A stretch of DNA of 49,006 nt from Barthelona sp. PAP020 (Eukaryota; Metamonada: BaSk clade): the NCBI GenBank assembly GCA_040182905.1, contig JARQWU010000047.1, forward strand, positions 1-49,006, read 5' to 3'. How positions within the stretch are numbered: position 1 is the stretch's first letter; the number at the start of each line of letters is the position of its first letter. The notes beneath the pieces are model-generated. The model was not told the origin of the DNA. It saw only the letters and a list, made by a program, of their open reading frames with translations, and searched no databases. The translations under genes and the position numbers were made by a program. Below, in pieces: positions 1 to 9,300 of this stretch.

Positions 1-10
1 AAATTTACTA

Positions 11-219
11 GAATGAGTTTTCTGAGTTTACTTTCTTTGTAAATAAATATAGTTGTTTCACAACTGGACCAATAAATTCCGTTCATTGAGCATGAACTTC
101 CACATTATCATTGAAATGAAATAGCTCTTTTACTCCTTTGGGGCTTTAATTTGTTTGAATGAATTTTCTAATTTTTCCTTTCTTATGAATAAATTTTACT
201 TTTTCACAATTGGGTCAAT
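11..219. repeat. Diverged direct repeat, two copies of about 63 bp
   Basis: Positions 11-73 and 157-219 read as imperfect copies of one another. Both start with GAATGA, run through a pyrimidine-rich stretch and an AATAAAT block, and end in a TTTCACAA..GG.TCAAT-like block. I aligned them by eye with small gaps. They may be remnants of an older duplication upstream of the tRNA gene. No coding potential is visible. Confidence 0.4.
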
Positions 220-322
220 TCTTCACTAAAAGTACATTTGATAAAATTTTCAAAAAATATCTTCTTTGAAAGATTAAAAGTAAATTGTCAAAAAATCATT
301 TTTGTTTGAATATTTAATCGAT

Positions 323-393
323 GGTCTTATGGTCTAGGGGTATGACTTCAGACTCTGAATCTGAATGCCCCGGTTCGAATCCGGGTAAGACCA
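323..393 (+). tRNA. tRNA-Gln (anticodon CUG)
   Basis: A complete cloverleaf can be drawn. The acceptor stem is GGTCTTA (323-329) with TAAGACC (386-392), all seven pairs Watson-Crick. The D arm is GTC/GAC (332-334 with 344-346) around AGGGGTAT. The anticodon stem is TCAGA/TCTGA around loop CTCTGAA, which places anticodon CTG at 355-357 and makes this glutamine for CAG codons. The T arm is CCCGG-TTCGAAT-CCGGG (369-385). The discriminator base is A393 and no CCA follows, as expected for a eukaryotic nuclear gene. There is no intron. The internal GGTTCGAATCC is a textbook polymerase III B box. Confidence 0.96.
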
Positions 394-394
394 A

Positions 395-399
395 TTTTT
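395..399 (+). terminator. Polymerase III terminator of tRNA-Gln
   Basis: A run of five T residues starts two bases after the discriminator base of the tRNA, the usual polymerase III stop signal. Confidence 0.7.
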
Positions 400-473
400 C
401 AACAAAAAAAAAGAGGAAACAGGATCGAGTCTGACAATTCACCTCTTCCAAACTGAAAATGATTAAAAGCTTT

Positions 474-1260
474 CACTCGACAAAAGAATAAACATTTAAT
501 AAAAGCTTTTACTGTTCAAGGTTAGAGTTTGGGTTACTTGTCACTGGTCTGTTGTGCGTAGATTGGTTCAGAACTCTTCACACGACAATAATAACAAATG
601 TTTATAAAGATCTTTATTGTTCTCGGTTAGAGTTTGGGGGTACTTGCAACTGAGTCGCTTTGTGTGGATGGTTCAGAACACTCTTAAAAAAAAAAGAAAT
701 ACTTTAGGTGTGGATGGGGCGATTTTTCAACAATAAATTCTGAACAGTTTATATCCAACTCTTAGGTGTGGGGGGTTGTGGTTGAGATGTTAGCAGCGTG
801 ATCTTTCTTTCCCTCTTATATTAAATAACATAAAAAAAAAAAATAAATTTTGCGAAACCGGACTATCACAACAACAAATTAAATGTAAATAAATTTAAAC
901 TTTTGAAAACTTTTGAAAACTTTTGAAACCTTTTGAAGATATTTCTTTCCTTTACGACTTGCCAAATTTCCCTTCCACTTTGATGGAGCTCTGGTGTAAA
1001 CTGTTACATACTTCCGTACAAGTATTGAAACCTGTACGAGTTGGATATGTTCAGATGTTGAAAATTTCGCTGTACCAGCTCAAAAAATCAAAGGCTTCAA
1101 TTTATATTCACACGACAACAATAATAAATGCTTATAAAGACCTTTATTGTTCTCGGTTAGAGTTTGGGGGTACCTGCAACTTGTTAGTTTTGCATGGATG
1201 GTTCAGAACACTCTTAAAAAAAAAAAGAAATACTTTAGGTGTGGATGGGGCGATTATCCA
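474..1260 (+). repeat. Three-copy interspersed repeat (about 105-153 bp units)
   Basis: Three related units lie in the same orientation at about 474-578, 579-731 and 1109-1260. Units 2 and 3 are close copies over their whole length. They share a CACACGACAA start, a TTATTGTTCTCGGTTAGAG block, a GGATGGTTCAGAACACTC block, an A-run and a GGTGTGGATGGGGCGAT end. Unit 1 is more diverged and lacks the A-run and G-rich end. A further G-rich scrap at about 762-776 resembles the end of the unit. The short open frames across units 2 and 3 are not conserved between copies, so the units are unlikely to be coding. They could be a degenerate SINE-like element or a structured noncoding RNA family. Confidence 0.7.
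901..938 (+). repeat. 10-bp microsatellite (TTTTGAAAAC)
   Basis: Four tandem copies of a ten-base unit, two of them exact, sit in noncoding DNA between the second and third copies of the interspersed repeat. Confidence 0.85.
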
Positions 1261-1529
1261 AATAAAAGTATAATAATCTTTTTCCTTCTTACCAATAAAT
1301 TTCAATTGTTTTTTCCTTGTAATTCCTTACTAACTTATTACGTAACGTACACTTGTATCCTTCTTATCATGAATCATTTGATTCTTTGCTGTCATTTCAC
1401 TTTCAATTTTGACATCCACTAATATCAGAAATTGCAAAAAGAAACCTTAAACACATTTATATTGTCTTTTACGCGAAATTTTCTACTCCAATCTAATAAT
1501 TTTTACAAATTCACCCCATCAATTAATTA
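1261..1529. other. Gene-free AT-rich spacer
   Basis: This spacer lies between the repeat region and the 3' end of the WD40/coiled-coil gene. Apart from T-rich and A-rich runs I see no gene, RNA or repeat. Part of it must hold the 3' untranslated region of the minus-strand gene that ends at 1530. Confidence 0.5.
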
Positions 1530-4500
1530 TCAATTGGTTTGATCCGGCAAAGACCCCAAAAACAATTGATCCTGATCTAATATTTTTTCATTTAACAAAG
1601 CAATTGAAGGAATTAACTTGTCAATTTCATGTTCAAACTTGAGGTACAATTGAGACACTTCAGCATCTTTCAAAAACATCGAATCTTGATTACCCTCTCT
1701 TCTGCAAATCAAATCAACTCTTTTTGATATTTTTTTTAGGGCAGTTTCCAACTCAAGCTTGAGTTCAACAATATCAATGGTTAAGTTTTCCTTTATCTTT
1801 GAAATGACTCTCAATTGGTTTGACAAATTCTTATTTTCTAATTTTAGATCGATTAATTCAGTCTTATCATTAACTTGAACTTTTTGAAGATGTACAACGA
1901 ATTCATTTCTATCTTGTAGAAGGTCTTCCAATTCAGTATTTCTCACATAAAATTTTTCATTGCATTCCAAGGCCGTTTGAAGTTTTTTTTTCAATTCTGA
2001 ATGATCTTCTTTCTTTTTTCCTAACAGTTCTTCTTTTAAACTAATGCTTTCTTTTAGTTCATTGATCATATATTCTTGATTTTCAATAGTAGCGTCCAAT
2101 TCTTCGATGATCTCATTTTTTTTCGAAAGAGCTTCTGTTAAAATATGAACTTGATCAATATTTTTCGATAATTCGTTGTTTAAATCAAAAATTTTCATAG
2201 TTTTTTCTTCGAGGTGCTCATCCATGGCTTTTATTTGAGCATTGCACTCTTCCAGTATTTTATCCATTTCCCTGATATACATATCTCTTTCTTCCACTGC
2301 AGTGTCTAATTCACCGATGTATACATCCAAAGTTTGTAAATCGGTGTTCAATTTTTCAGTTTCTAAATGTTGAAGGTCAAGTTCATTGTTAAGTTTAATC
2401 AACTGCGAAGATTGAACACTGATGGTGTTTTCCATCTCTTGCATGTCTTTATCCTTGACAAGCTTTTCTTGAACATATTGATCAAAATCTAACTGTAGAT
2501 TGTTAATTAGCTGTTTATTTTCATCAATCATTTCATTCAAATTGTCAATAGTTGATTCTTTGTCTGTAATCGTATGATTTAAACCATCAATCATTTCTTC
2601 ATTGCCGTCCATTTTCTGTTGATAATGAATTATGGTTTCTTCCAATTCACCAATGATCTTTACATTATCTTCAACATTTTTTTGAAGAGAATTGATAGAA
2701 ACATCTTTTTGTTCAATAATTCTCTTCAAATCTTCTCCAAAAGCTTTTCTTTCAATAACTTCATCCAAATACTTTTTCAATTCTGTTTCTTTTTGAATGA
2801 TATCTGTTTGGAGATTTGAAACCAATGAATCTTTTTCTTCAAGCAAAATTTCTTGCTCATTTGCTTTGTTCTTTAAATCATTCATTTCATTGAAAATCTT
2901 GAACAATTTCGTTTCAGATGTGTGTAGCAATCTCTTCATGTTAGCATTTTCATATGATTTTTTGTTAGACTCATCAATCAAACCCAAATTTTCATCATCT
3001 TTAGACTTTAATTCATCTTTTAATTTTTTAACCAAGTTTTCAAAATTTACAAATGTTTCTAACTTTTCTTCTAACGTTTGAACCATTTCATTTAAAATTT
3101 TAACCTTTTCGTTGATATTTTTGAAATATTCTTTATTTTTCTTCTCTTGCATAAACAACTGATTTGTTAATTCATTGATTACATTTTCTTGATTTACCTT
3201 CGACATCTCCAATTCTTCATTTCTTTCTTTCATTCTATCACAAACATCTTCTTGTAAATTTAACTCTTTGTTTAATTTCACAATTGTTTCACTTTGTTGA
3301 AGGTTTAAATTTTCAACTTCATGAAGGTGTTCAATTGTATCATTAAGTTGATTGATTTCATGTTTTGCATTTTCATAATCGATTTTCAATCGTTCCAAAA
3401 TAGTTTCAAATTGTTTTTCCTTTTTCACCTTCAATTGAATATTTTTTTCCAGTTCATTCATCAATTCTGCTTTATCAATAATTTCCGTCTTAGTTTCTTT
3501 AAGTTGAACCTGCAATGAATTAATCAATTCTATGTGCTCACAAATATTCATTTCTTGTTGTTTAAACTCCTCATTTAACGTCTCAAATTCTTTTTCTTTG
3601 TTCCTTAACAGCAAATGCAATTTTTCACTTTGTTCCATTTGTTGGATCTTTTCAATCCTTTCAGTATTCAATTGGGATGTTACTTCATTTCTGCTCTTCA
3701 CTAGATCTTCGTTTATCTTGTTAAACTCGACGTTTTGGGATTCTGTCAAATGTTTAAAAGTTTCGATTTCCTTCTCTTTTTCAAAAATATACTCTTTTTG
3801 TGCCTCAACCTCTTGATCTTTTTTCAAATAATCTTGTTTCAGTGAAGCAATCTCCTGATTTAATGTCTCAATCTCTACACGCCTGTCACCTTCAATTTCT
3901 TTTACATGCTGTTCAAGTTCTTCAACCTTTATCTTTAAATCGGTGTTTAATGAATCTAAAATTGAAACTCTTTCGTTGTTTTCCTCAATCATTCGTTCAT
4001 CCTCAACCACCTTATCTTCTAATTTTAAAGATTTTTCATATTTCTGCTGTAAAAGCATCTTTTCACACATCTGCTCAGTTATTTCTTTTTCCAGCTTGCT
4101 TACTTGTAAACTTAGAATATCACCAGTCTCTTGTTGACACTTAACTTTGGTCTTATAATCGTTGACTTCCTCTTGTAATTCTTGGATTTCCATCAGCTGA
4201 TCGATCAACTTCTTTTCCAATTCTTTAATCGTTTGTTTATCACATTGATTCATATCCTTAAATTTATCATTTATGACATGTAATTCCTTCAGTTTTTTTT
4301 CATTTGTCCTCATTTCAGCTTCAAACAATTCACATTTCTTTTCATTCCTTTCATTTTTTTCCACTTCAAATTTCAATTGTTCAGTCAACTCTGATATCGT
4401 TTTATTGCCTGAATTTTCAATCTCTTTTATTCTAGACATTACTTTTGCATTCAGTACTCTCACTTTCGCTAACTTACTGTCAGAAATTTGCAAATCTTTC

Positions 4501-6293
4501 TCAATTCCTGCATTATTTTTTATCAGTTCCTCCTTTTCCCTTAGAAACTCATTACTTCGTTCAGTTAAAGTCACATTTTCTTCATTTAACGCATTAATAT
4601 TATTTTTCAAAATTAAATTCTCATTCACAACCTCTTTTAACTTATTAATCTTCATAGGACCAGGATTAGGTCCTGAACCAAACCCTTGTCCCCAACCAAA
4701 ACTTGAATAAAGTCTTTTTTTCATTTTCAATTCTTCAACTAACTCTTGTTGTACACTCAAATCATCCCTGAGTTTGAAAACTTCACGTCTTGAACGATGT
4801 AATTCCTCAAGTATTTCTTCTCTGTTTTGCATGCTTTGTTCTTTCATCTCGTATTCATTCAAAAGTCGTTGTAAATTTTTTATTTTTTTGTATATATCAT
4901 CATCTAAGCCATCATCCACATCTAAAACATCTTTTGCCTGTTGGACTTTCCTTAAAACACTCAAATAAACATGTGTCTGAAAATCACAAACAATATCATC
5001 ATTCTCCGAGAAACTCACATATTTGTTCGTAAATAACCTTGCTACAACATCAGCAAACTCACTATTAGTTAGAATCATTCCTTCATTGAGCAATTGTAAC
5101 ATGCGATCTTTTCCTAAACTCTGAAAAAGAGACCCTTCTTTTGTTATTCGCTCCCACACATGTCCCTTTCCAATACTTACATTAATCAACAAAGACTTTA
5201 ACTTATCAAACTCTCTATTCAACAGAAATCCGAAAGCCTCTATGTTTTCAACAAAAACCAATCGCTTTACATTGAAACTATCAGTCTTATCAACACAAAA
5301 TATATCAAACAAATCACACTTGTAGTTATTAGCCATTTGACCGATGACATGTCCAGTACCTCCGGAAATGTTCCCAATATTTTGTTCAAAAATCTCAAAA
5401 ATAAGATCACCATCTCTAAATTTCCATCTAAAGAAAATACCTTCCCGAGTTTCTCCAAAAAGCTCATTTGGTCGAATAAAAGACATTTTTAAAATTGATA
5501 AACCAAGCTCATTCGAGGTAAAGAGACAAGTTCGAGTAGAAACATCCCAAATTTTGACAACTCCTTTCTCTGTCCCTGAACCAAATAAACCACTCCTCAA
5601 ATCACAAGCAAAACAACTGGCAGGCTCATTATGTCCATGCAATTCCTTGGGACTTTTATCACCTTTGGAACAAAAAAATATTTCGGGGCTGCTATGTGTG
5701 GAATAAAACAAATGAGAACTACTTTCATCAAAAAACAGGGTTTTACAATGATGAATGAAATCATACAATTCATCATTAAACGTCAAAAAATACTCTTTCC
5801 CTTCATCTTGATTATCCTTATGCTTTTCACCAAATTCACAAAAATAGCCATTGCCATCACTATCAACCAAAATAAAACTAATACTTTCATCATCTTCATC
5901 TTCATCTTTATCATTGGGTACACAACATATTTGACGAATTTTAACAATTTCACAGTTCGAAACAATTTTATCGGATTCAAAAAGTACAGTCCAATTAGAC
6001 GTGTCATATATGATTAAAACATTTGAACAACTGATCAAAATAGAATCATCCAAAGAAAAACATGCGAAATTAATAGAAGATGAATGATCAATCAATCTTG
6101 TGATGAGTGTTCCATCAATATTATATACAATTATGGTATTATCTTTCGAGTAAGTTATAAATAATTTATTATCTGATGATTTGTTTAAACCAATGATTTC
6201 TTTTGAATGGTCGTTTATTAAATCAATGGATTGGATTGTGGGTTCAAAAATCTTTTCATTATTTGAAAAATATTCAATCAATTTCTCATTCAT
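1530..6293 (-). CDS. WD40-repeat plus long coiled-coil protein (1587 aa)
   Basis: Roughly the first 430 residues contain degenerate WD40 blades. One lies near residues 28-63 (HSKEIIGL..NTIIVYNIDG) and a clear one near 220-262 (GHNEPASCFA..GVVKIWDVSTRT). From about residue 455 to 1560 the protein is almost wholly heptad-like and rich in E, K, L, N and Q, which predicts a very long coiled coil. It is broken only by a Gly/Pro hinge near 531-550 (GWGQGFGSGPNPGP). No signal peptide or membrane segment is visible. Propeller plus coiled-coil layouts are common in cilium, centrosome and Golgi tether proteins, but I cannot assign a family. The start is the first ATG. The gene ends in TGA and lies only 61 bp downstream of the next minus-strand gene. 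No introns are seen. Confidence 0.88.
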   Translation of the reverse strand: MNEKLIEYFSNNEKIFEPTIQSIDLINDHSKEIIGLNKSSDNKLFITYSKDNTIIVYNIDGTLITRLIDHSSSINFACFSLDDSILISCSNVLIIYDTSNWTVLFESDKIVSNCEIVKIRQICCVPNDKDEDEDDESISFILVDSDGNGYFCEFGEKHKDNQDEGKEYFLTFNDELYDFIHHCKTLFFDESSSHLFYSTHSSPEIFFCSKGDKSPKELHGHNEPASCFACDLRSGLFGSGTEKGVVKIWDVSTRTCLFTSNELGLSILKMSFIRPNELFGETREGIFFRWKFRDGDLIFEIFEQNIGNISGGTGHVIGQMANNYKCDLFDIFCVDKTDSFNVKRLVFVENIEAFGFLLNREFDKLKSLLINVSIGKGHVWERITKEGSLFQSLGKDRMLQLLNEGMILTNSEFADVVARLFTNKYVSFSENDDIVCDFQTHVYLSVLRKVQQAKDVLDVDDGLDDDIYKKIKNLQRLLNEYEMKEQSMQNREEILEELHRSRREVFKLRDDLSVQQELVEELKMKKRLYSSFGWGQGFGSGPNPGPMKINKLKEVVNENLILKNNINALNEENVTLTERSNEFLREKEELIKNNAGIEKDLQISDSKLAKVRVLNAKVMSRIKEIENSGNKTISELTEQLKFEVEKNERNEKKCELFEAEMRTNEKKLKELHVINDKFKDMNQCDKQTIKELEKKLIDQLMEIQELQEEVNDYKTKVKCQQETGDILSLQVSKLEKEITEQMCEKMLLQQKYEKSLKLEDKVVEDERMIEENNERVSILDSLNTDLKIKVEELEQHVKEIEGDRRVEIETLNQEIASLKQDYLKKDQEVEAQKEYIFEKEKEIETFKHLTESQNVEFNKINEDLVKSRNEVTSQLNTERIEKIQQMEQSEKLHLLLRNKEKEFETLNEEFKQQEMNICEHIELINSLQVQLKETKTEIIDKAELMNELEKNIQLKVKKEKQFETILERLKIDYENAKHEINQLNDTIEHLHEVENLNLQQSETIVKLNKELNLQEDVCDRMKERNEELEMSKVNQENVINELTNQLFMQEKKNKEYFKNINEKVKILNEMVQTLEEKLETFVNFENLVKKLKDELKSKDDENLGLIDESNKKSYENANMKRLLHTSETKLFKIFNEMNDLKNKANEQEILLEEKDSLVSNLQTDIIQKETELKKYLDEVIERKAFGEDLKRIIEQKDVSINSLQKNVEDNVKIIGELEETIIHYQQKMDGNEEMIDGLNHTITDKESTIDNLNEMIDENKQLINNLQLDFDQYVQEKLVKDKDMQEMENTISVQSSQLIKLNNELDLQHLETEKLNTDLQTLDVYIGELDTAVEERDMYIREMDKILEECNAQIKAMDEHLEEKTMKIFDLNNELSKNIDQVHILTEALSKKNEIIEELDATIENQEYMINELKESISLKEELLGKKKEDHSELKKKLQTALECNEKFYVRNTELEDLLQDRNEFVVHLQKVQVNDKTELIDLKLENKNLSNQLRVISKIKENLTIDIVELKLELETALKKISKRVDLICRREGNQDSMFLKDAEVSQLYLKFEHEIDKLIPSIALLNEKILDQDQLFLGSLPDQTN

Positions 6294-6354
6294 TATACAA
6301 TAACATGTGAAAAAATTACAAAATACACGTTAGAAAAACAAAAAAAAAATTGCT
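6294..6354 (-). promoter_or_regulatory. Very short spacer between tandem minus-strand genes
   Basis: Only 61 bases separate the stop of the 1960-aa gene from the start of the 1587-aa gene. The 3' end signals of one and the promoter of the other must overlap here. The spacer is A-rich on the plus strand. No specific motif was recognised. Confidence 0.4.
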
Positions 6355-9300
6355 TTAATATTTACAAAAATCCAATAAGGATTTGTATTTTCTCACCGGC
6401 ATTTCTTTTGAAACAAATAAAATAGGATTATTCAAAGCATATCCTGGTAAGAAATCAAGGTTAAATGGAATATCTGAAGAAGCTTTGAAAAGGTCCAAAC
6501 CATTACCATTGCAAGTTTTAAATTCATTACATAATATGAAACTTACATGTCTTTCGATTGTTGTTAAACGGTCAAAAGGATCAAAGCTTTTAATTAAGTT
6601 ATTATAACCGATAAGTTTGCTAAAAATTAAATCACAATCCAAGGAATTTTCAGCAATTTGAGTTATTTTAAATAAATTCAAAAGACAAGTACAAATAGTT
6701 AAAAATTCTGAGCCTTTAAAATTGTCTGTGATTAAACTTGAAATCTGTTTTGAAAACATGGGTAAAACGACTGGTAACATGAAAACCACCCCAGCGAGTA
6801 GTTTGTTTTTCACAAGATATTCAAAGAATCGTAAATGTTTTTCATCATTGAGCATACAGAATTGAGAGGCAGAATTAATGGCTAAATTAGTCTTTTGATT
6901 CAATAACATGTCCAGCAACATTTCATCTAATTGAATACCTTTTGAAATATCGTTATTGATCACAATATCTACACAAAACATTTGCAAAACATTTGGAAAA
7001 TCATCAAAATTTAATTTACTCTCATAATAAAAGTTTGTTAATTCTTTCAAAAACTTTCGTTCATTCAAAAGGCAAAATGGGTTCTTAATTTCAATCAAAG
7101 AAAAAAAAGGTTCATAATGCTTACTTTCCCTGGGCTTTAAAAGGTAATACAGTTGTTGGGTGTTGCACAAAAATTGAAAATCTTTCAACATTTCACAAAC
7201 ATACGTAAAATATTTAAAAATGAAGGAATCAAACTGTTCCATAATAAATAAGAACGTTGGTGTTATTTGAAGACCAAACATAGTATGATACTCAAAGAAC
7301 AGACTTAAATTTTTTCTGATGGTTGTGTTGAAGAACAGACAATTGATTGCATTTGTTGACAAATCAAAATTACTTAATTCATGGTTTTTAGATTGTTTAA
7401 TTTGATTGAAAAATATAACACTCCAAGGATAAAAGCCGATTCCCAATGAGATATGATTATTGATGTGTTCAGTTATGAGTTGAAAATTCCAATCAATTTC
7501 GTTGGTGAATTCCTCTTCTTTCATAATGAATAAATGATGAAAATCGGGTAATTTTATCAATAGAATGTTAGCAAATTCATCATTATTGACTAAATAAAAA
7601 ATATTTTGAAAGAGAACTGTAGCAAAATCAGGTATACTTTCAAATTTCATATAAAACATAAGTAACTTTTCAAAAATTGCTGTACTAAATCCAAATCTCT
7701 TTGTAATCTCCAAGAATTTAATCAAAGATTTATTTTTAAACTTTGTATCTTCTTCTTCTCTTTCATCATTTTCATAATATTGCCATTCAATCAATCTCAT
7801 CATTTGTTTGACATCATTTGATTCATTTCTACTCAGAAACATACAATGTTCAAAATTCTTCAACAATTCAATTGGTATATGTCCATTATAACTCAAAAAT
7901 AGATCAATAATATGCTTGATTTCAATTGAACAAGACCCATTAACAAGAGTAAAGTGTAAATGAAGGATAGAATTGATTCTTTGATTTAAAACTTGCAAAT
8001 TCTTTATAGATGAAATTTTTTCTAATTTAACTAATTCATTAATAAATAATTCTGTCTCTTCATCGTTTGGATTGGTGCTTTTGAAACGATAATAATCAAA
8101 TTGTACTAAAAATTTAAACAAATATGAAACTTTGTGCTTTAAAACTTCATCACTCAATAATACAAGAGAATTATTGAATAACTTAAAGGTTTGAATGAAA
8201 TCTTTGGTTGTTCTGGGCACATAATAATTAATTAAGCATTCAATCCAATCTTGATTATAACTACCTTCAAATATAGTTTGAAAAATTCTATTGTTGATGT
8301 TATATAAATTGGCGCTTTCATCTTCGATATTCAAACTTAAAAACACCAAGAATTTGACAAACTCCTCCTTGATTGTATTCAAAGGATGCTGTTGTTTCTG
8401 AGGAATGTTTGCTAACATGATCAGAATAATCTCTATAGCATCAGCATTGTTTATTGCTACACGCGATTGTGTTTGTTGGGAACCAACTGTATTGAAATTA
8501 TAAATCATCAATTCAGGAAGAAATAAAGGAGTATTACAATTGAGATGAAACATAGCCAATAGTGAAAATAGACTTTTTGCCAGTCCATTCACATCAAAAC
8601 TCATCTGATACAATAAAGTTTCTTTCAATTGTTCTAGAATTTGACCAACAGAAACCACTCTTGTTGAAATATCTCCTAACAATGGCTTTTGTAATTTACA
8701 TGCATCATTTGAGCAACGATATTCCGTAACTGCCCTTTGGATATTGAAAATCTTCTGTAAATGCTGAAAATATTCCGCAAAATTATACTGAATGGAAGAA
8801 AGCATATCGTTAAATCCATTTGTTTTGGTACAGACATTATTCAATTGTTTTTTGATGGTATTTGCATATCTTGCAAGAAATAAAGGATTAAGAATATTTT
8901 TGGGATGAGTAAATTTGTTTTTTGTTACTGAAGAAGTGGGAAGACTATTCATTGAGAATATGGATGTTGTTGTTGTAGATATTGCAGAAGAAAATTGATT
9001 TGATTCATATAATTTGACATTTTTGCTAACATCATACAATTTTAAAATATCAAAAGCATCTTTCAAGATGTCCATTGGAGGGGGTATTTCAGCAAAACAA
9101 TTCAAAGATTCTAATCTTATATTAAAAGCTTCTCTGTATAAATCTATTTTATAATTATCATTTGAGGAAGATAGAAGTTGAATATTTTGTAAAAGATTTG
9201 ATAAATTTTTCTTTTGAAAGTTTGGGAAAGTTTTCAATAAAGTTTCCAAAAAATAATGAATTATTATAATATTTTTGGTTGAAATGTTTGATGCTGTTAA

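Noticed and set aside
923-1422. Two overlapping plus-strand frames of 116 and 91 codons
   Set aside because: They run through the third copy of the interspersed repeat in two different frames, are not preserved in the other copies and show no domain.
2619-5706. Many frames on the plus strand inside the WD40/coiled-coil gene
   Set aside because: They are antisense shadows of a heptad-rich coding sequence; Phe/Ser-rich translations are what the reverse of Glu/Lys-rich coils gives.
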